From Thermodesulfovibrionales bacterium (lineage in GTDB: Bacteria > Nitrospirota > Thermodesulfovibrionia > Thermodesulfovibrionales > Dissulfurispiraceae), in the NCBI GenBank assembly GCA_026415415.1, contig JAOAHE010000016.1, forward strand, positions 1-33,877: a stretch of DNA of 33,877 nt, read 5' to 3'. Of this stretch, positions 17,650 to 26,454 are shown piece after piece. Every line of letters begins with the position of its first letter. Positions within the stretch are counted from its first letter, which is position 1. Below the pieces are notes generated by a model, which saw nothing but the letters and a program-made list of their open reading frames with translations, had not been told where the DNA came from and searched no databases. Made by a program: the position numbers and the translations under genes.

Positions 17650-18043
17650 AATCTCCTCTTGCTCTCATTATCAAAAAGGCATTCAAAATGTCCATCAAGG
17701 AGACAATGCCAATGATTTGCATGTTGTCGCAAACAAAAACCCTTGCGATATTAAATTTATCCATTAAGTTGATTGCGTGTTTAATATCCATAACTCTATT
17801 TACACAAACTACTGGCTTGTTTGCAACCTCGTAAACCTTAGTTTTGTTTAAATCTAAGTTCTGTTTAATAGCTTTAAAAACTATGTCCCTCACTGTTATT
17901 ACTCCATAGACATCTGATTCCTCTTTGGGAGTAACAACAAGAGACCTTAACCTCTTGTCAATCATTTTTTCAATTGCATCAAATAATGACGCTGTTGAGT
18001 CTATAAACTCAATTTTTCTAACCATTATTTCTTCAACTTTCAT
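17639..18043 (-). CDS. CBS-domain pair protein
   Basis: 134 residues made of two CBS motifs and little else. CBS1 spans about 1-58 (VEEIMVRKIEFID to VYGVITVRDIVFKAI) and CBS2 about 70-127 (VYEVANKPVVCVN to QIIGIVSLMDIL). Such Bateman modules bind adenine nucleotides and report energy state. It has GAGGTGA before the ATG and overlaps the DUF47 gene by 11 bp. The context suggests a nucleotide-sensing input to phosphate uptake; that role is inferred, not shown. Confidence 0.88.
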   Translation of the reverse strand: MKVEEIMVRKIEFIDSTASLFDAIEKMIDKRLRSLVVTPKEESDVYGVITVRDIVFKAIKQNLDLNKTKVYEVANKPVVCVNRVMDIKHAINLMDKFNIARVFVCDNMQIIGIVSLMDILNAFLIMRARGDYGA

Positions 18044-18783
18044 CTGTCACCTCAAAAAAAAATTGTATTTGTAAAGCGTTCCATTTCTTTTATTTTAAGT
18101 TAATTTAAGATTATATAGCCATTTCAGTAATTCTATCACATTATTTATAGTCACACATATAAATTAGAGCAAAGTTAAATATTTTTACTAATATTATTAA
18201 GAATACATAAAAGGTAACCTTATTAAGACATCTAAGCAAGTTTTACTTATAAATTTATAATCTGTATTTTAGTGGAAGTTTAAGTTGATTTTTGAATATT
18301 TCTGTAAGAATTAAAAAATCAGATAGAATAAGAATAATCGGATAATTTTCATTGAAAAAATCAAATGCTTTGGTTAAAGAAAAAAATTGTGTATCTTAAT
18401 AAGATATCAGTCAATCCTTTTTATTTGAGCTAATTTTTTATTATGCAACATCCACTTAGAGCTATTTTTATTCTATAATACTATAGCATTTTTTGTATTG
18501 GCAGATTTAAAAGATCTAAAAGCTTTATTGATCATTTTAGAAACATCAACAAAGGCTTTTGAGTTAATCCTAAAAAACATTGGTAATTGACTTTAATATT
18601 TTTAAAAAGTAAACTCAGCTTGAGTTTAAATAGAATGGGTTATTAAAGTTATAGTACAAATGTAGAAGGATTTTTTTATAATATACTGTTGTAAAAAAGA
18701 TTTTTTATTTAAAAATAGTTATTTAAACCTTTTTTAGAATTAGCCATTTACATACATTTACTTTTATGTAGATTTAAGAAAAC
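18044..18783. other. 740-bp AT-rich intergenic region between divergent units
   Basis: It separates the minus-strand phosphate operon from the plus-strand sensory locus. It contains a dyad-bearing promoter candidate (18386-18414), a TATAAT at about 18678 and long A/T runs. Only short open frames occur and none is supported. I see no RNA gene or mobile element here. Confidence 0.6.
18386..18414 (-). promoter_or_regulatory. promoter candidate with an operator-like dyad in the spacer
   Basis: On the minus strand TTGACT (18414-18409) and CACAAT (18391-18386) are 17 bases apart. The spacer contains a perfect 7-1-7 inverted repeat, TATCTTAATAAGATA (18392-18406). It would drive the CBS-DUF47-PiT unit with a leader of about 340 bases. 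The -10 lacks the first consensus T, so the promoter part is weaker than the dyad. Confidence 0.35.
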
Positions 18784-19767
18784 ATGCAAAAAGAAAAAAA
18801 TGAAATTTTTTTTTACATAGAAGATCAACTCCTCTCCAAAATAAATACTTGTTCCTTTACCTTTTATTTTGAGGATCTTAAAAAACTTCATCTCTCCATC
18901 CTAAGTGCTATAGCTCATGCAGTTGTAGGGTTGAAAGACTGCACGATTTTCTTTGCAAATGAAGCAGTAGAGCAAGTCTTTGGATGGAACCCTGATGATG
19001 TAATTGGTAAAAAGACGAGGCTCTTTTACCATAGTGACGAAGGCTATGAGGAAATAGGAAGGCGGTTTTATCCTATCCTTGAGAGAAGAAAAACTCATAT
19101 TGATGATTTCCCTTGTATAAGAAAAGATGGTAATGAAATCCTCAGTAGAATCAGTGCCTCAGTGATATGTGAAGAGATGTTAGAAAAAGGCATTGTGGTT
19201 ATGTATGAGGACATTACAGATTATAAAAAAATTCAAGATAGACTTTTAAAAAGTGAGAAAAAATACCGTGAACTTGTTGAGAATGCTAGCAGTATCATTT
19301 TACGTTGGGATGGAGAAGTAAGATTACCTTCATGAACGAATTTGGGCAGACCTTTTTTGGATATTCTGAAGAGAAGATTATTGCAAGACATGTGGTAGGC
19401 ACAATCGTTCCAGAGATGCAGGCAACTGGCAGGGACTTAAGACCATTGATGAAAAAAATCTGTGCAGACCCAAAGGCATTTGAACATAATATAAATGAAA
19501 ATATTAAGCCAGATGGGAGCCGTGTGTGGATTGCCTGGACAAATAAAGCAGTTTTAGATTCACAGCAATATTAAAGGGATCTTCAGTGTAGGAACAGACC
19601 TTACAGAGCTTAAAAGGACTCAAGAGGAACTAAAGAGATACCAAGAGCACATTGCTGTAATATCCTATGCAATAGCAGGTGGTAGGCAAAGGCTTTTGTC
19701 CATAGGCTGTAATGGTTATATTGAAAAACCCATAGATTCTAAGCAGATTATATCACAAATCAGGTAA
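18784..19767 (+). pseudogene. decayed PAS sensor-kinase gene fused to a receiver-domain tail
   Basis: The first frame (18784 to about 19317) gives a PAS domain (residues about 35-155) and the start of a second PAS (YRELVENASSIILRWDGE). A lost base near 19318 breaks it; the match continues in another frame with KITFMNEFGQTFFGYSEEK up to about 19560. Two bases lost near 19566 restore the first frame with NIKGIFSVGTDLTELKR. At about 19650 the text jumps from a PAS-kinase linker (LKRYQEH) straight into the end of a receiver domain (IAVISYAIAG...GCNGYIEKPID), stopping at 19765. The kinase core and most of the receiver are therefore missing. No good ribosome site precedes 18784. A truncated PAS protein of 183 residues could still be made. 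The intact hybrid kinase starts 17 bases downstream. Confidence 0.8.
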
Positions 19768-19783
19768 TTAATAGGTGAAGCTT

Positions 19784-22700
19784 ATGAAAATACTGATAGT
19801 GGATGATAATACTGATTCAAGGGTTTTACTTGAAAAGTTGTTAAAAAGTAGGGGATATGATGTCCTTAGTGCCTCAAATGGAGTTGAGGCTTTGGAGAAA
19901 ATTAGCTTATACATGCCAGATCTTATTATCTCAGATATCTTAATGCCAGAGATGGATGGCTTTGAGCTATGCAGGAGGGTAAAGACTGATCAAAATCTTT
20001 CCAAAATTCCATTTGTTTTCTATACTGCTACCTTTGTTGACAGAAAGGATGAAAGACTTGCTTTGTCCCTTGGCGCCTCTCGGTTTCTCATAAAGCTGAT
20101 GGAACCAGATATCTTCTTGAACATCATTGAAGAGGTCTTAGAGGAATATATGACGAATAAACTTCCTGTGCCAGAAGGACCTCTTGTAGATTTAGCAGAA
20201 CTTGACAGAATGCAGATAGAAGCCCTCACAAGAAAATTGGACAAAAAGGTTCGAGAGCTTGAAAACAAGAATAGGATGCTTCTGCAATCTCAACTTGAGT
20301 GGAAAAGTATTTTCCAGGCAATAGGTAGTCCCACTATAGTACTTGATACAGAGCATAATATCATTTCAGCTAATAGAGCCACTATAAAGGCAGTAGGAGT
20401 TAGTTCTGAAAAGGATTTGATTGGCAAAAAGTGCTATGAAATATTCCATAATACAACTGAATCATCAGAAGGCTGTCCCCTTCAGAAGTTACTTCTATCT
20501 GGAAGTTTTGAACAAAGTGAAATAGAGGTTGAAGCATTTGGAGGCATATTTCATGTCTCATGTATCCCTGTTTTTGATGACTTTGATGATAGCAAGAGTA
20601 TTAAGCAAATAATTCACATTGCTACTGATATCAGAGAGCTTAAAGAAACCGAGAAAAATCTATATCTTCAGCAAAAACTGCTCATGGCGATTAATAGAGG
20701 ACAGCAGAATTTTATTGCTGAAGAGGATAAGAATACTGCCTTTGAATCTTTGCTTTCAGACATATTAGAGATAACAAATAGTGAATATGGCTTTATTGGT
20801 GAAGTGCTTTATACCCAAGAGGGAAAGCCTTATCTTAAAATTTATGCTATTACCAACATCTCATGGGATGAAAAAACATTGAAGCTATATAATGAATATG
20901 CCCAAAGAGGTTTTGAATTTTATAATCTCAATACTCTCTATGGCTATACCCTTTTGACAGGAGAGCCAGTTATCTCAGAGGACCCACTAAATGATCCGCG
21001 TAGTGGCGGGCTTCCTGATGGGCATCCACCACTGAAAGCTTATCTCGGTCTTCCCATAGTGTATGGAGATAAGATGGTCGCCATGCTTGGAATAGCTAAC
21101 AGACCAGGTGGTTATACTGAAGAAGAGATTAATTTCTTACAGCCACTATTAAATACCATTGGACAGCTTGTAACAGCCAGACGGATATTAGAGGAGAAGA
21201 AGTTTTCAGAGGAATCTCTTAGAAGAATTGAATCTTTATTGTCTCATGCAATGAAAATAGCCTCACTTGGTTATTGGGAATACGATGTTGTGAATGATAT
21301 TTTTACATTTAACGATAACTTTTATGCACTTTTTAGGACTACAGCAGCACAAGTTGGAGGCTATACTATGTCCTTGTCAGAATATGCTAATAGGTTCATT
21401 CATCATGAAGACAGGGGTATTGTTGCTGCTGAAATTAGCAAAGCTATTGAGACTAAGGATCCGAATTTTAGTAGACAATTAGAGCATCGTATCATCTATG
21501 CAGATGGTAACATTGGCTATATGGCTGTTAGGTATTTTGTGCTAAAAGATGAACAAGGTAAAACCGTTAAAACATTTGGTATTAATCAAGATATCACTGA
21601 ACTTAAACTGATTGAAAAAACTTTAAAAGATAATGAGGATAAACTTAAAGGTATCTTAAGAGTAGCGCCAATAGGTATAGGTATTACAAAAGATAGAGTG
21701 TTATTAGAAGTTAACGATATGATTTGTAGAATAACAGGCTACAGTAGAGAGGAATTATTAAATAAAAGTGCAAGAATACTATATCCATCTGATGAAGAAT
21801 TTAACTTCGTAGGCACTGAAAAATACAGAATGATAAGAGAAGAAGGAATAGGCACTGTAGAGACTAAATGGAAAAGGAAAGATGGGCAAATAATTGATAT
21901 TTTATTAGCTTCTACACCTCTTGAGATGTATGATATGTCAAAAGGGGTTGTCTTTACTGCTTTAGATATTACAGCTCGCAAAAAGGCTGAACAAGCATTA
22001 AATGAAAGCTTAGAAACCTATAGAAAACTCTTTGATGACCATATAGCTGCAAAATTACTCATTGACCCCGATACAGGCGAAATTATAGATGCTAATAAAG
22101 CGGCATCTAATTTTTACGGCTGGAGTCGTGAGGAACTAAAGAGGATGAAAATACAGGAGATAACCGTTTCACCCTTTGATGAACTTAATTTTGAAGAGTA
22201 TATTGAAAAGACATTAAAGAAGACTTCTTATGAGGGTCGTCATAGGCTTTCAAATGGCTCCATCAAGGATGTTCGCGTCTATAGCAGTAAGATTCCATTT
22301 AAAGGGAAGGATTATATTCATTCTACAGTTCACGATATTACAAAAGAGAAGGAACTTGAAGCCCAGCTTTTTCAATCCCAGAAGCTTGAATCCATCGGTA
22401 GACTTGCAGGAGGAATAGCCCATGATTTCAATAATATGCTGAATATAATCTTAGGCTATGGCGAGATCATTCTTAATAAACTTAATCAGAGAGACCCTCT
22501 GTATAAAGATGTAGATGAAATAGTTAAAGCTGCAGAACGCTCAATGGCACTTACAAACCAGTTATTAGCCTTCAGTAGAAAACAGATTCTTAAGCCAAAG
22601 GTTTTAAATATTAACGAAATCCTTAAATCAATGAAGGATATGCTTCAGCGTTTAATTGGTGAAGATATAGAAGTCATTATGGAATTAAAAGAAGACTTAT

Positions 22701-23503
22701 CTAATGTTGAGGCTGACCCAGCACAGATTGAGCAGGTCATTATGAATCTTTCAGTAAATGCCCGTGATGCCATGCCCTTTGGGGGTAAGCTAATTATAGA
22801 GACAGCAAATGTGGTTTTAGATGAAAATTATATCCAGAGTCATGCGGGTGTTATCCCTGGGGATTATGTAATGATTTCAGTTACTGATACAGGACATGGC
22901 ATGGACAAAGAGACGCTTGCCCATATTTTTGAGCCCTTTTTTACAACCAAAGAAAAAGGTACGGGATTGGGACTTTCAACTGTCTATGGGATAGTAAAGC
23001 AATCAGGCGGTCATATCTGGGTATATTCTGAACTGGGAAAAGGAACGACCTTCAAGATTTACCTTCCTGTAACGCTAACTAAACCTGAAACTGAGCTTGA
23101 GGATAAACAAACTGAAAAGATTGGGGAAAAAGTTGGGGGTGGACACATTTTAGTAGTTGAAGATGAACCAGCACTGAGAGGTCTCTTTGAAGTCTTTCTT
23201 ACAAGTCTTGGCTATAAAGTAACCCTTGCTGCAAATGGGGGTGAGGCTTTACTTTTGGTGGAAGAAAAGGGTTTGAGACCAGACTTAGTGATTACGGATG
23301 TGATTATGCCTATCATGAGCGGAGCTGTACTGGCTGAACGTTTAAGGAAGATTCAACCAGACTTAAAGGTTCTTTTTATGTCGGGTTACACAGATAATGC
23401 AATCGTTCATCATGGGGTGCTTGATCCTGACACTCCCTTTATTCAAAAGCCTTTTAATATAGCTGAGCTTGCAAAAAAAATAAATGAGATGTTTATGTAT
23501 TGA
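19784..23503 (+). CDS. multi-sensor hybrid histidine kinase (REC-PAS-GAF-PAS-PAS-PAS-HK-REC)
   Basis: 1239 residues, no membrane segment. I chose the ATG at 19784, with AGGTG six bases before it; a GTG at 19775 is the upstream alternative. Order: receiver (1-120, D51), PAS (about 160-280), GAF (about 300-475), three PAS domains (about 485-615, 620-735, 740-860), HisKA with H880 in GIAHDFNNML, HATPase (DTGHGMD, GTGLGLST) to about 1100, and a second receiver (about 1120-1237, D1172 in ITDVIMP). The N-terminal receiver keeps its lysine but has K-L where K-P is usual. The protein should integrate several cytoplasmic signals and pass phosphate through its own receiver. It follows the pseudogene directly, and the locus looks less AT-rich than its flanks, which would suit acquisition as a block. 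Confidence 0.93.
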   Translation: MKILIVDDNTDSRVLLEKLLKSRGYDVLSASNGVEALEKISLYMPDLIISDILMPEMDGFELCRRVKTDQNLSKIPFVFYTATFVDRKDERLALSLGASRFLIKLMEPDIFLNIIEEVLEEYMTNKLPVPEGPLVDLAELDRMQIEALTRKLDKKVRELENKNRMLLQSQLEWKSIFQAIGSPTIVLDTEHNIISANRATIKAVGVSSEKDLIGKKCYEIFHNTTESSEGCPLQKLLLSGSFEQSEIEVEAFGGIFHVSCIPVFDDFDDSKSIKQIIHIATDIRELKETEKNLYLQQKLLMAINRGQQNFIAEEDKNTAFESLLSDILEITNSEYGFIGEVLYTQEGKPYLKIYAITNISWDEKTLKLYNEYAQRGFEFYNLNTLYGYTLLTGEPVISEDPLNDPRSGGLPDGHPPLKAYLGLPIVYGDKMVAMLGIANRPGGYTEEEINFLQPLLNTIGQLVTARRILEEKKFSEESLRRIESLLSHAMKIASLGYWEYDVVNDIFTFNDNFYALFRTTAAQVGGYTMSLSEYANRFIHHEDRGIVAAEISKAIETKDPNFSRQLEHRIIYADGNIGYMAVRYFVLKDEQGKTVKTFGINQDITELKLIEKTLKDNEDKLKGILRVAPIGIGITKDRVLLEVNDMICRITGYSREELLNKSARILYPSDEEFNFVGTEKYRMIREEGIGTVETKWKRKDGQIIDILLASTPLEMYDMSKGVVFTALDITARKKAEQALNESLETYRKLFDDHIAAKLLIDPDTGEIIDANKAASNFYGWSREELKRMKIQEITVSPFDELNFEEYIEKTLKKTSYEGRHRLSNGSIKDVRVYSSKIPFKGKDYIHSTVHDITKEKELEAQLFQSQKLESIGRLAGGIAHDFNNMLNIILGYGEIILNKLNQRDPLYKDVDEIVKAAERSMALTNQLLAFSRKQILKPKVLNINEILKSMKDMLQRLIGEDIEVIMELKEDLSNVEADPAQIEQVIMNLSVNARDAMPFGGKLIIETANVVLDENYIQSHAGVIPGDYVMISVTDTGHGMDKETLAHIFEPFFTTKEKGTGLGLSTVYGIVKQSGGHIWVYSELGKGTTFKIYLPVTLTKPETELEDKQTEKIGEKVGGGHILVVEDEPALRGLFEVFLTSLGYKVTLAANGGEALLLVEEKGLRPDLVITDVIMPIMSGAVLAERLRKIQPDLKVLFMSGYTDNAIVHHGVLDPDTPFIQKPFNIAELAKKINEMFMY

Positions 23504-24275
23504 GCTATACTGTAGTTGTGTTTAGAAAATAATACGATTAAAGTTTCTTTTTATGTTTTAAGTCTGTTTGGGTCGGTCAGTTAATCTACAGAGCGTACAT
23601 CTTATTGGAGTATTGATTTCGCTACCATTAATGTCTAATTTTTGAACAAAAATCCAGTTATATTGAGTTAAAGTATCAGTTTTATCTCTTTTGTCAGAGC
23701 AGTCTTCATAGGGTTTTCTTAACAATGGGGCTGGCTTAGTTTTTGAGGCTCGGGAAATCTATGTTTGTTGTATACTCTATAGGCTTTAACACATAGCAGT
23801 TAAGGTTCATCTTTAAAGCCATTACATTTAGTAATATCAATTCAATTATTATAGCATACTTACCTTTAACAGCTTTAGTCTTTGAAGTAACTTAATTTTG
23901 CCTTTTCATAGTTATACTCTTTTCTCTGGAGAAGATCAGTTATGCAAAAGTCTTAATTATTTAATATAAAATATATAGAGTATATTAACTAACTTTCAAC
24001 AGATAGTTATCAAACTAAAATACAATACAACCTGTCTTTATAATCTTTTTAATCATCAAAAAAGAATTAAGTCTTAAAGGTTTTCGCCTTTTTTATCCAT
24101 AGGTTAAATATTCTTTCTGTTTATGATTAAGATGGCGTTGTGAAAAATAAAAAAATTTAATATCTTATCATTGATTTACTTAAAATGTTTTTTAATATTT
24201 AGCTAAATTTCTAATTAGTTAATTTAAAATTATTTTTGCATAGGTAATAATGATGAGAGGTTAATAAGGCATGTA
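23504..24275. other. 772-bp intergenic region with a possible coding relic
   Basis: It lies between convergent genes. The left part holds the relic described at 23558-23758. An overlapping minus-strand frame (roughly 23740-23905) is also open without a convincing start. At 24076-24094, AAAGG/CCTTT with a six-base loop and trailing Ts is a feeble terminator candidate for plus-strand transcription. The right part is plain AT-rich sequence. Confidence 0.5.
23558..23758 (-). pseudogene. possible coding remnant, 66 codons without a start
   Basis: The minus strand is open from after a TAG (23761-23759) to a TAA (23560-23558). The translation is richer in Cys, Trp, Asp, Arg and Pro than chance translation of the AT-rich flanks, e.g. 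LRKPYEDCSDKRDK, YNWIFVQKLD and a CxxC in RCTLCRL. There is no ATG and no ribosome site. A different frame just upstream (RVYNKHRFPEPQ) could be the continuation across a frameshift. I cannot name a family; a decayed transposase or small metal-binding protein is possible. Confidence 0.3.
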
Positions 24276-25469
24276 TTAGTCTTTAAAGACGGTTCTATTC
24301 CTACCTTGTTTTTTGGCATTATATAAGCATTGATCAGCAATCTTATATAGATCTTCAAATTTATTTATCCTTTGATTATCAACTAAACCTATACTTGCTG
24401 AAATTTTTAAACCTTTGGATGAAAATAATTGATTATTTAATTTTGTTCTTAGCCTCTCACAGATCTTATAAGCTAAATCTTTTTTTACAGGTAAAACAAT
24501 TCCGAATTCTTCTCCACCTAATCTTCCAATTATCTCGTTTTCTCTTAATTGATTTCTTAGAAATTTAGCAAATTCAATGAGTACCTCGTCTCCTATGTTA
24601 TGACCGAAATTATCGTTTATTTTCTTGAAGTGGTCAATATCTAATATTGCAAGAGAAAGAAAATTCCTATTGTGATTTGATATCATTTTTTGCAATACTT
24701 TTATAAAAGCCCTTCTATTGTATAAGCCTGTAAGTTCATCAGTTTCAGATAAATATTGTAACTGCTTTTTTTCATTAATGTGTTCTGAGATATCGTCAAA
24801 TATTATGATATAGCTCTCTTTTCCTACTTGTGTAATTTCTATCTCTATATGTAGAACTATTTGGTCAGATTTTTCAAATGTGATGTTATATTTATGCATC
24901 TCTAAAGAGAAAGAAGGTAAAATATCCTCAATCTTCTTATTAAGTATCTCTTCTTTGCTTTTATCTATTATTTTTGTAAAGAAAGAATTGGCTTTCTTAA
25001 TCTTTCCTTCTACTATATAAACAAGGCCAGTTTTTACTTTATCAAATATGGCTTCAAGCTCTCTTTTTTGTTCTTCTATTTTTTCTCTTACTTCAACTTC
25101 GTAATTAACATCTTCAAAGGACCACAAGATATGCTCTTCTTCATTTAGTATTATAGGGACGCCTGTCAACTTAACCCAAAATAATGTTCCATCCTTTTTT
25201 TTGTATTGCAGCTCTCTGGTTTTTATTTCTCCACTCTTAGTCCTATCAAAATATTTTTTGTATTCATAAAATTTTTCATAGGAAGGTGTTATGATGGAGG
25301 TCTGTTTACCAATTACTTCATCTTCATTGTATCCAAAGATATCTAAAAATCTTTTGTTAACTTTTCTTATTACTCTATGGCTATCAACAATTGCTAAAGG
25401 AACGATACTTTTATCAAAAAGAATTTCTTGTGTCATAAATTGATCATAATCTACAACTGCGAAATCCAC
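24276..25469 (-). CDS. PAS-PAS-GGDEF diguanylate cyclase
   Basis: 397 residues, cytoplasmic. Two PAS domains (about 15-125 and 140-235) precede a GGDEF domain (about 240-395). The active-site motif is GGEEF within GRLGGEEFGIVLP, an accepted active variant, and the metal-binding DIDHFK and DELTGLYNRRAF stretches are present. It should make cyclic di-GMP from two GTP. The upstream inhibitory RxxD site reads RENE, so product inhibition may be weakened. The start is GTG, with AGGAG seven bases before it. It follows the rhodanese gene by 24 bases, probably in one transcript. Confidence 0.93.
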   Translation of the reverse strand: MDFAVVDYDQFMTQEILFDKSIVPLAIVDSHRVIRKVNKRFLDIFGYNEDEVIGKQTSIITPSYEKFYEYKKYFDRTKSGEIKTRELQYKKKDGTLFWVKLTGVPIILNEEEHILWSFEDVNYEVEVREKIEEQKRELEAIFDKVKTGLVYIVEGKIKKANSFFTKIIDKSKEEILNKKIEDILPSFSLEMHKYNITFEKSDQIVLHIEIEITQVGKESYIIIFDDISEHINEKKQLQYLSETDELTGLYNRRAFIKVLQKMISNHNRNFLSLAILDIDHFKKINDNFGHNIGDEVLIEFAKFLRNQLRENEIIGRLGGEEFGIVLPVKKDLAYKICERLRTKLNNQLFSSKGLKISASIGLVDNQRINKFEDLYKIADQCLYNAKKQGRNRTVFKD

Positions 25470-25493
25470 TATAAATCTCCTGAAAAATAAAAA

Positions 25494-25859
25494 TTAAGGT
25501 ATATTTAAGTCCATTGCTTGCGCACCTTTTAGCCTGTCTACCAGGGCAAGAAAACCGCCTATAAGATATTTAGCATTAAAGCCTTTTTGTATAAGGTATT
25601 GACAGGCTATATTTGACCTTACTTCAATTGGACAAGCACAAACTATTATTTTATCCATTGGGATCTCATCAAGCCTATCTGGTAACTCATTTAGAGGAAT
25701 TAATTTTGATATTTTAAAGTCCCATATATTATTTTCAAAGGGATATCTTACATCTAATAATATCGCCTCTTTTTTATTTATGAGTTCTATTAGCTGATCT
25801 GTATTCACCCTTTGAGCCATAATTGATGCCATGTCTAATCCTCTTATATAGTCATCCAC
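25494..25859 (-). CDS. single-domain rhodanese-like sulfurtransferase
   Basis: 121 residues forming one rhodanese domain. The family's LLDVRYPFE motif is at about 34-42, and the active-site loop CPIEVRS carries the likely catalytic Cys76, with a second Cys at 74. It could carry persulfide sulfur or act in redox handling. The start codon is GTG, with GAGGAGG four bases before it; the overlapping ATG is out of frame. The first 17 residues precede the domain and lack signal-peptide character. It is paired with the GGDEF gene downstream. Confidence 0.85.
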   Translation of the reverse strand: MDDYIRGLDMASIMAQRVNTDQLIELINKKEAILLDVRYPFENNIWDFKISKLIPLNELPDRLDEIPMDKIIVCACPIEVRSNIACQYLIQKGFNAKYLIGGFLALVDRLKGAQAMDLNIP

Positions 25860-26454
25860 GGGACCTCCTCATTGTATATAAACAAAAAATAATTTAAAAA
25901 ATTTATTTAGTAAAAAATATTTTATCAAAAATTTTTCTTTAATTAAATATCTCTAAGAAATTTTAGAAAGAAAAAAATAGAGAATAAAAAGATTGTCTAT
26001 CCATCTCTTACGATAGAAGACTATAGATTAAGGTGTAATTTTGACCTTTTTAACGTCAGAATTTTATTAGTAAGATTTGTTAATCTTAGTTTATAAACTG
26101 TATTTGCTTAATATGATATTAATATAGAGTGCCACTGCTTATCGTAATGTTTAAATTTAAAATAATTAATCTTGTTTTTTAAAGTTGATTTATTAAATTT
26201 AAAAGAATTTAAATAGTTTTAAAGCCTTTTTCTTTTATTTTTAGAATTATAATTTTTCATTTTTAAGTGATGGTAAGAGGGATTTCTATTGTACCTGCAT
26301 TTTTAAGAAAAATATTGAACTCTTTACTATGTTTATAAAGTGATAAGAAAAACTTGAAAATAATAAAAACTTTATCATTCTCACCAAAAATCGGTCTTTC
26401 TTATGATTAAATAGTTAGGTGTATTTTATATAACTTTCACATTAAAAGTGATTA
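25860..26454. other. 595-bp AT-rich intergenic region with clustered hairpins
   Basis: It lies between hisF and the rhodanese gene, both on the minus strand. Three adjacent inverted repeats occur at 25996-26088; the rest shows A/T runs and a short open frame (26266-26400, minus) without a start codon. No RNA family is recognised. Confidence 0.5.
25996..26088. other. cluster of three hairpins
   Basis: TCTATC/GATAGA (25996-26017, 10-base loop); AATTTTGAC/GTCAGAATT (26037-26063, one G-U pair, 9-base loop); and TAAGATT/AATCTTA (26071-26088, perfect 7-bp stem, TGTT loop). All are weak in GC. They could sit in the rhodanese leader or the hisF trailer. Confidence 0.35.

Noticed and set aside
18473-18580. 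Minus-strand 35-residue frame starting MFFRINSKAFVDV
   Set aside because: It has no ribosome site and no family resemblance I can defend; this length is expected by chance in such a gap.
24076-24094. AAAGG/CCTTT hairpin with trailing Ts as terminator of the hybrid kinase
   Set aside because: It is 570 bases beyond the stop and has only two G-C pairs; mentioned in the intergenic entry but not called.
26266-26400. Minus-strand open stretch of 45 codons ending in NAGTIEIPLTIT
   Set aside because: The translation looks protein-like, but there is no start codon and no ribosome site, and the length is within chance.
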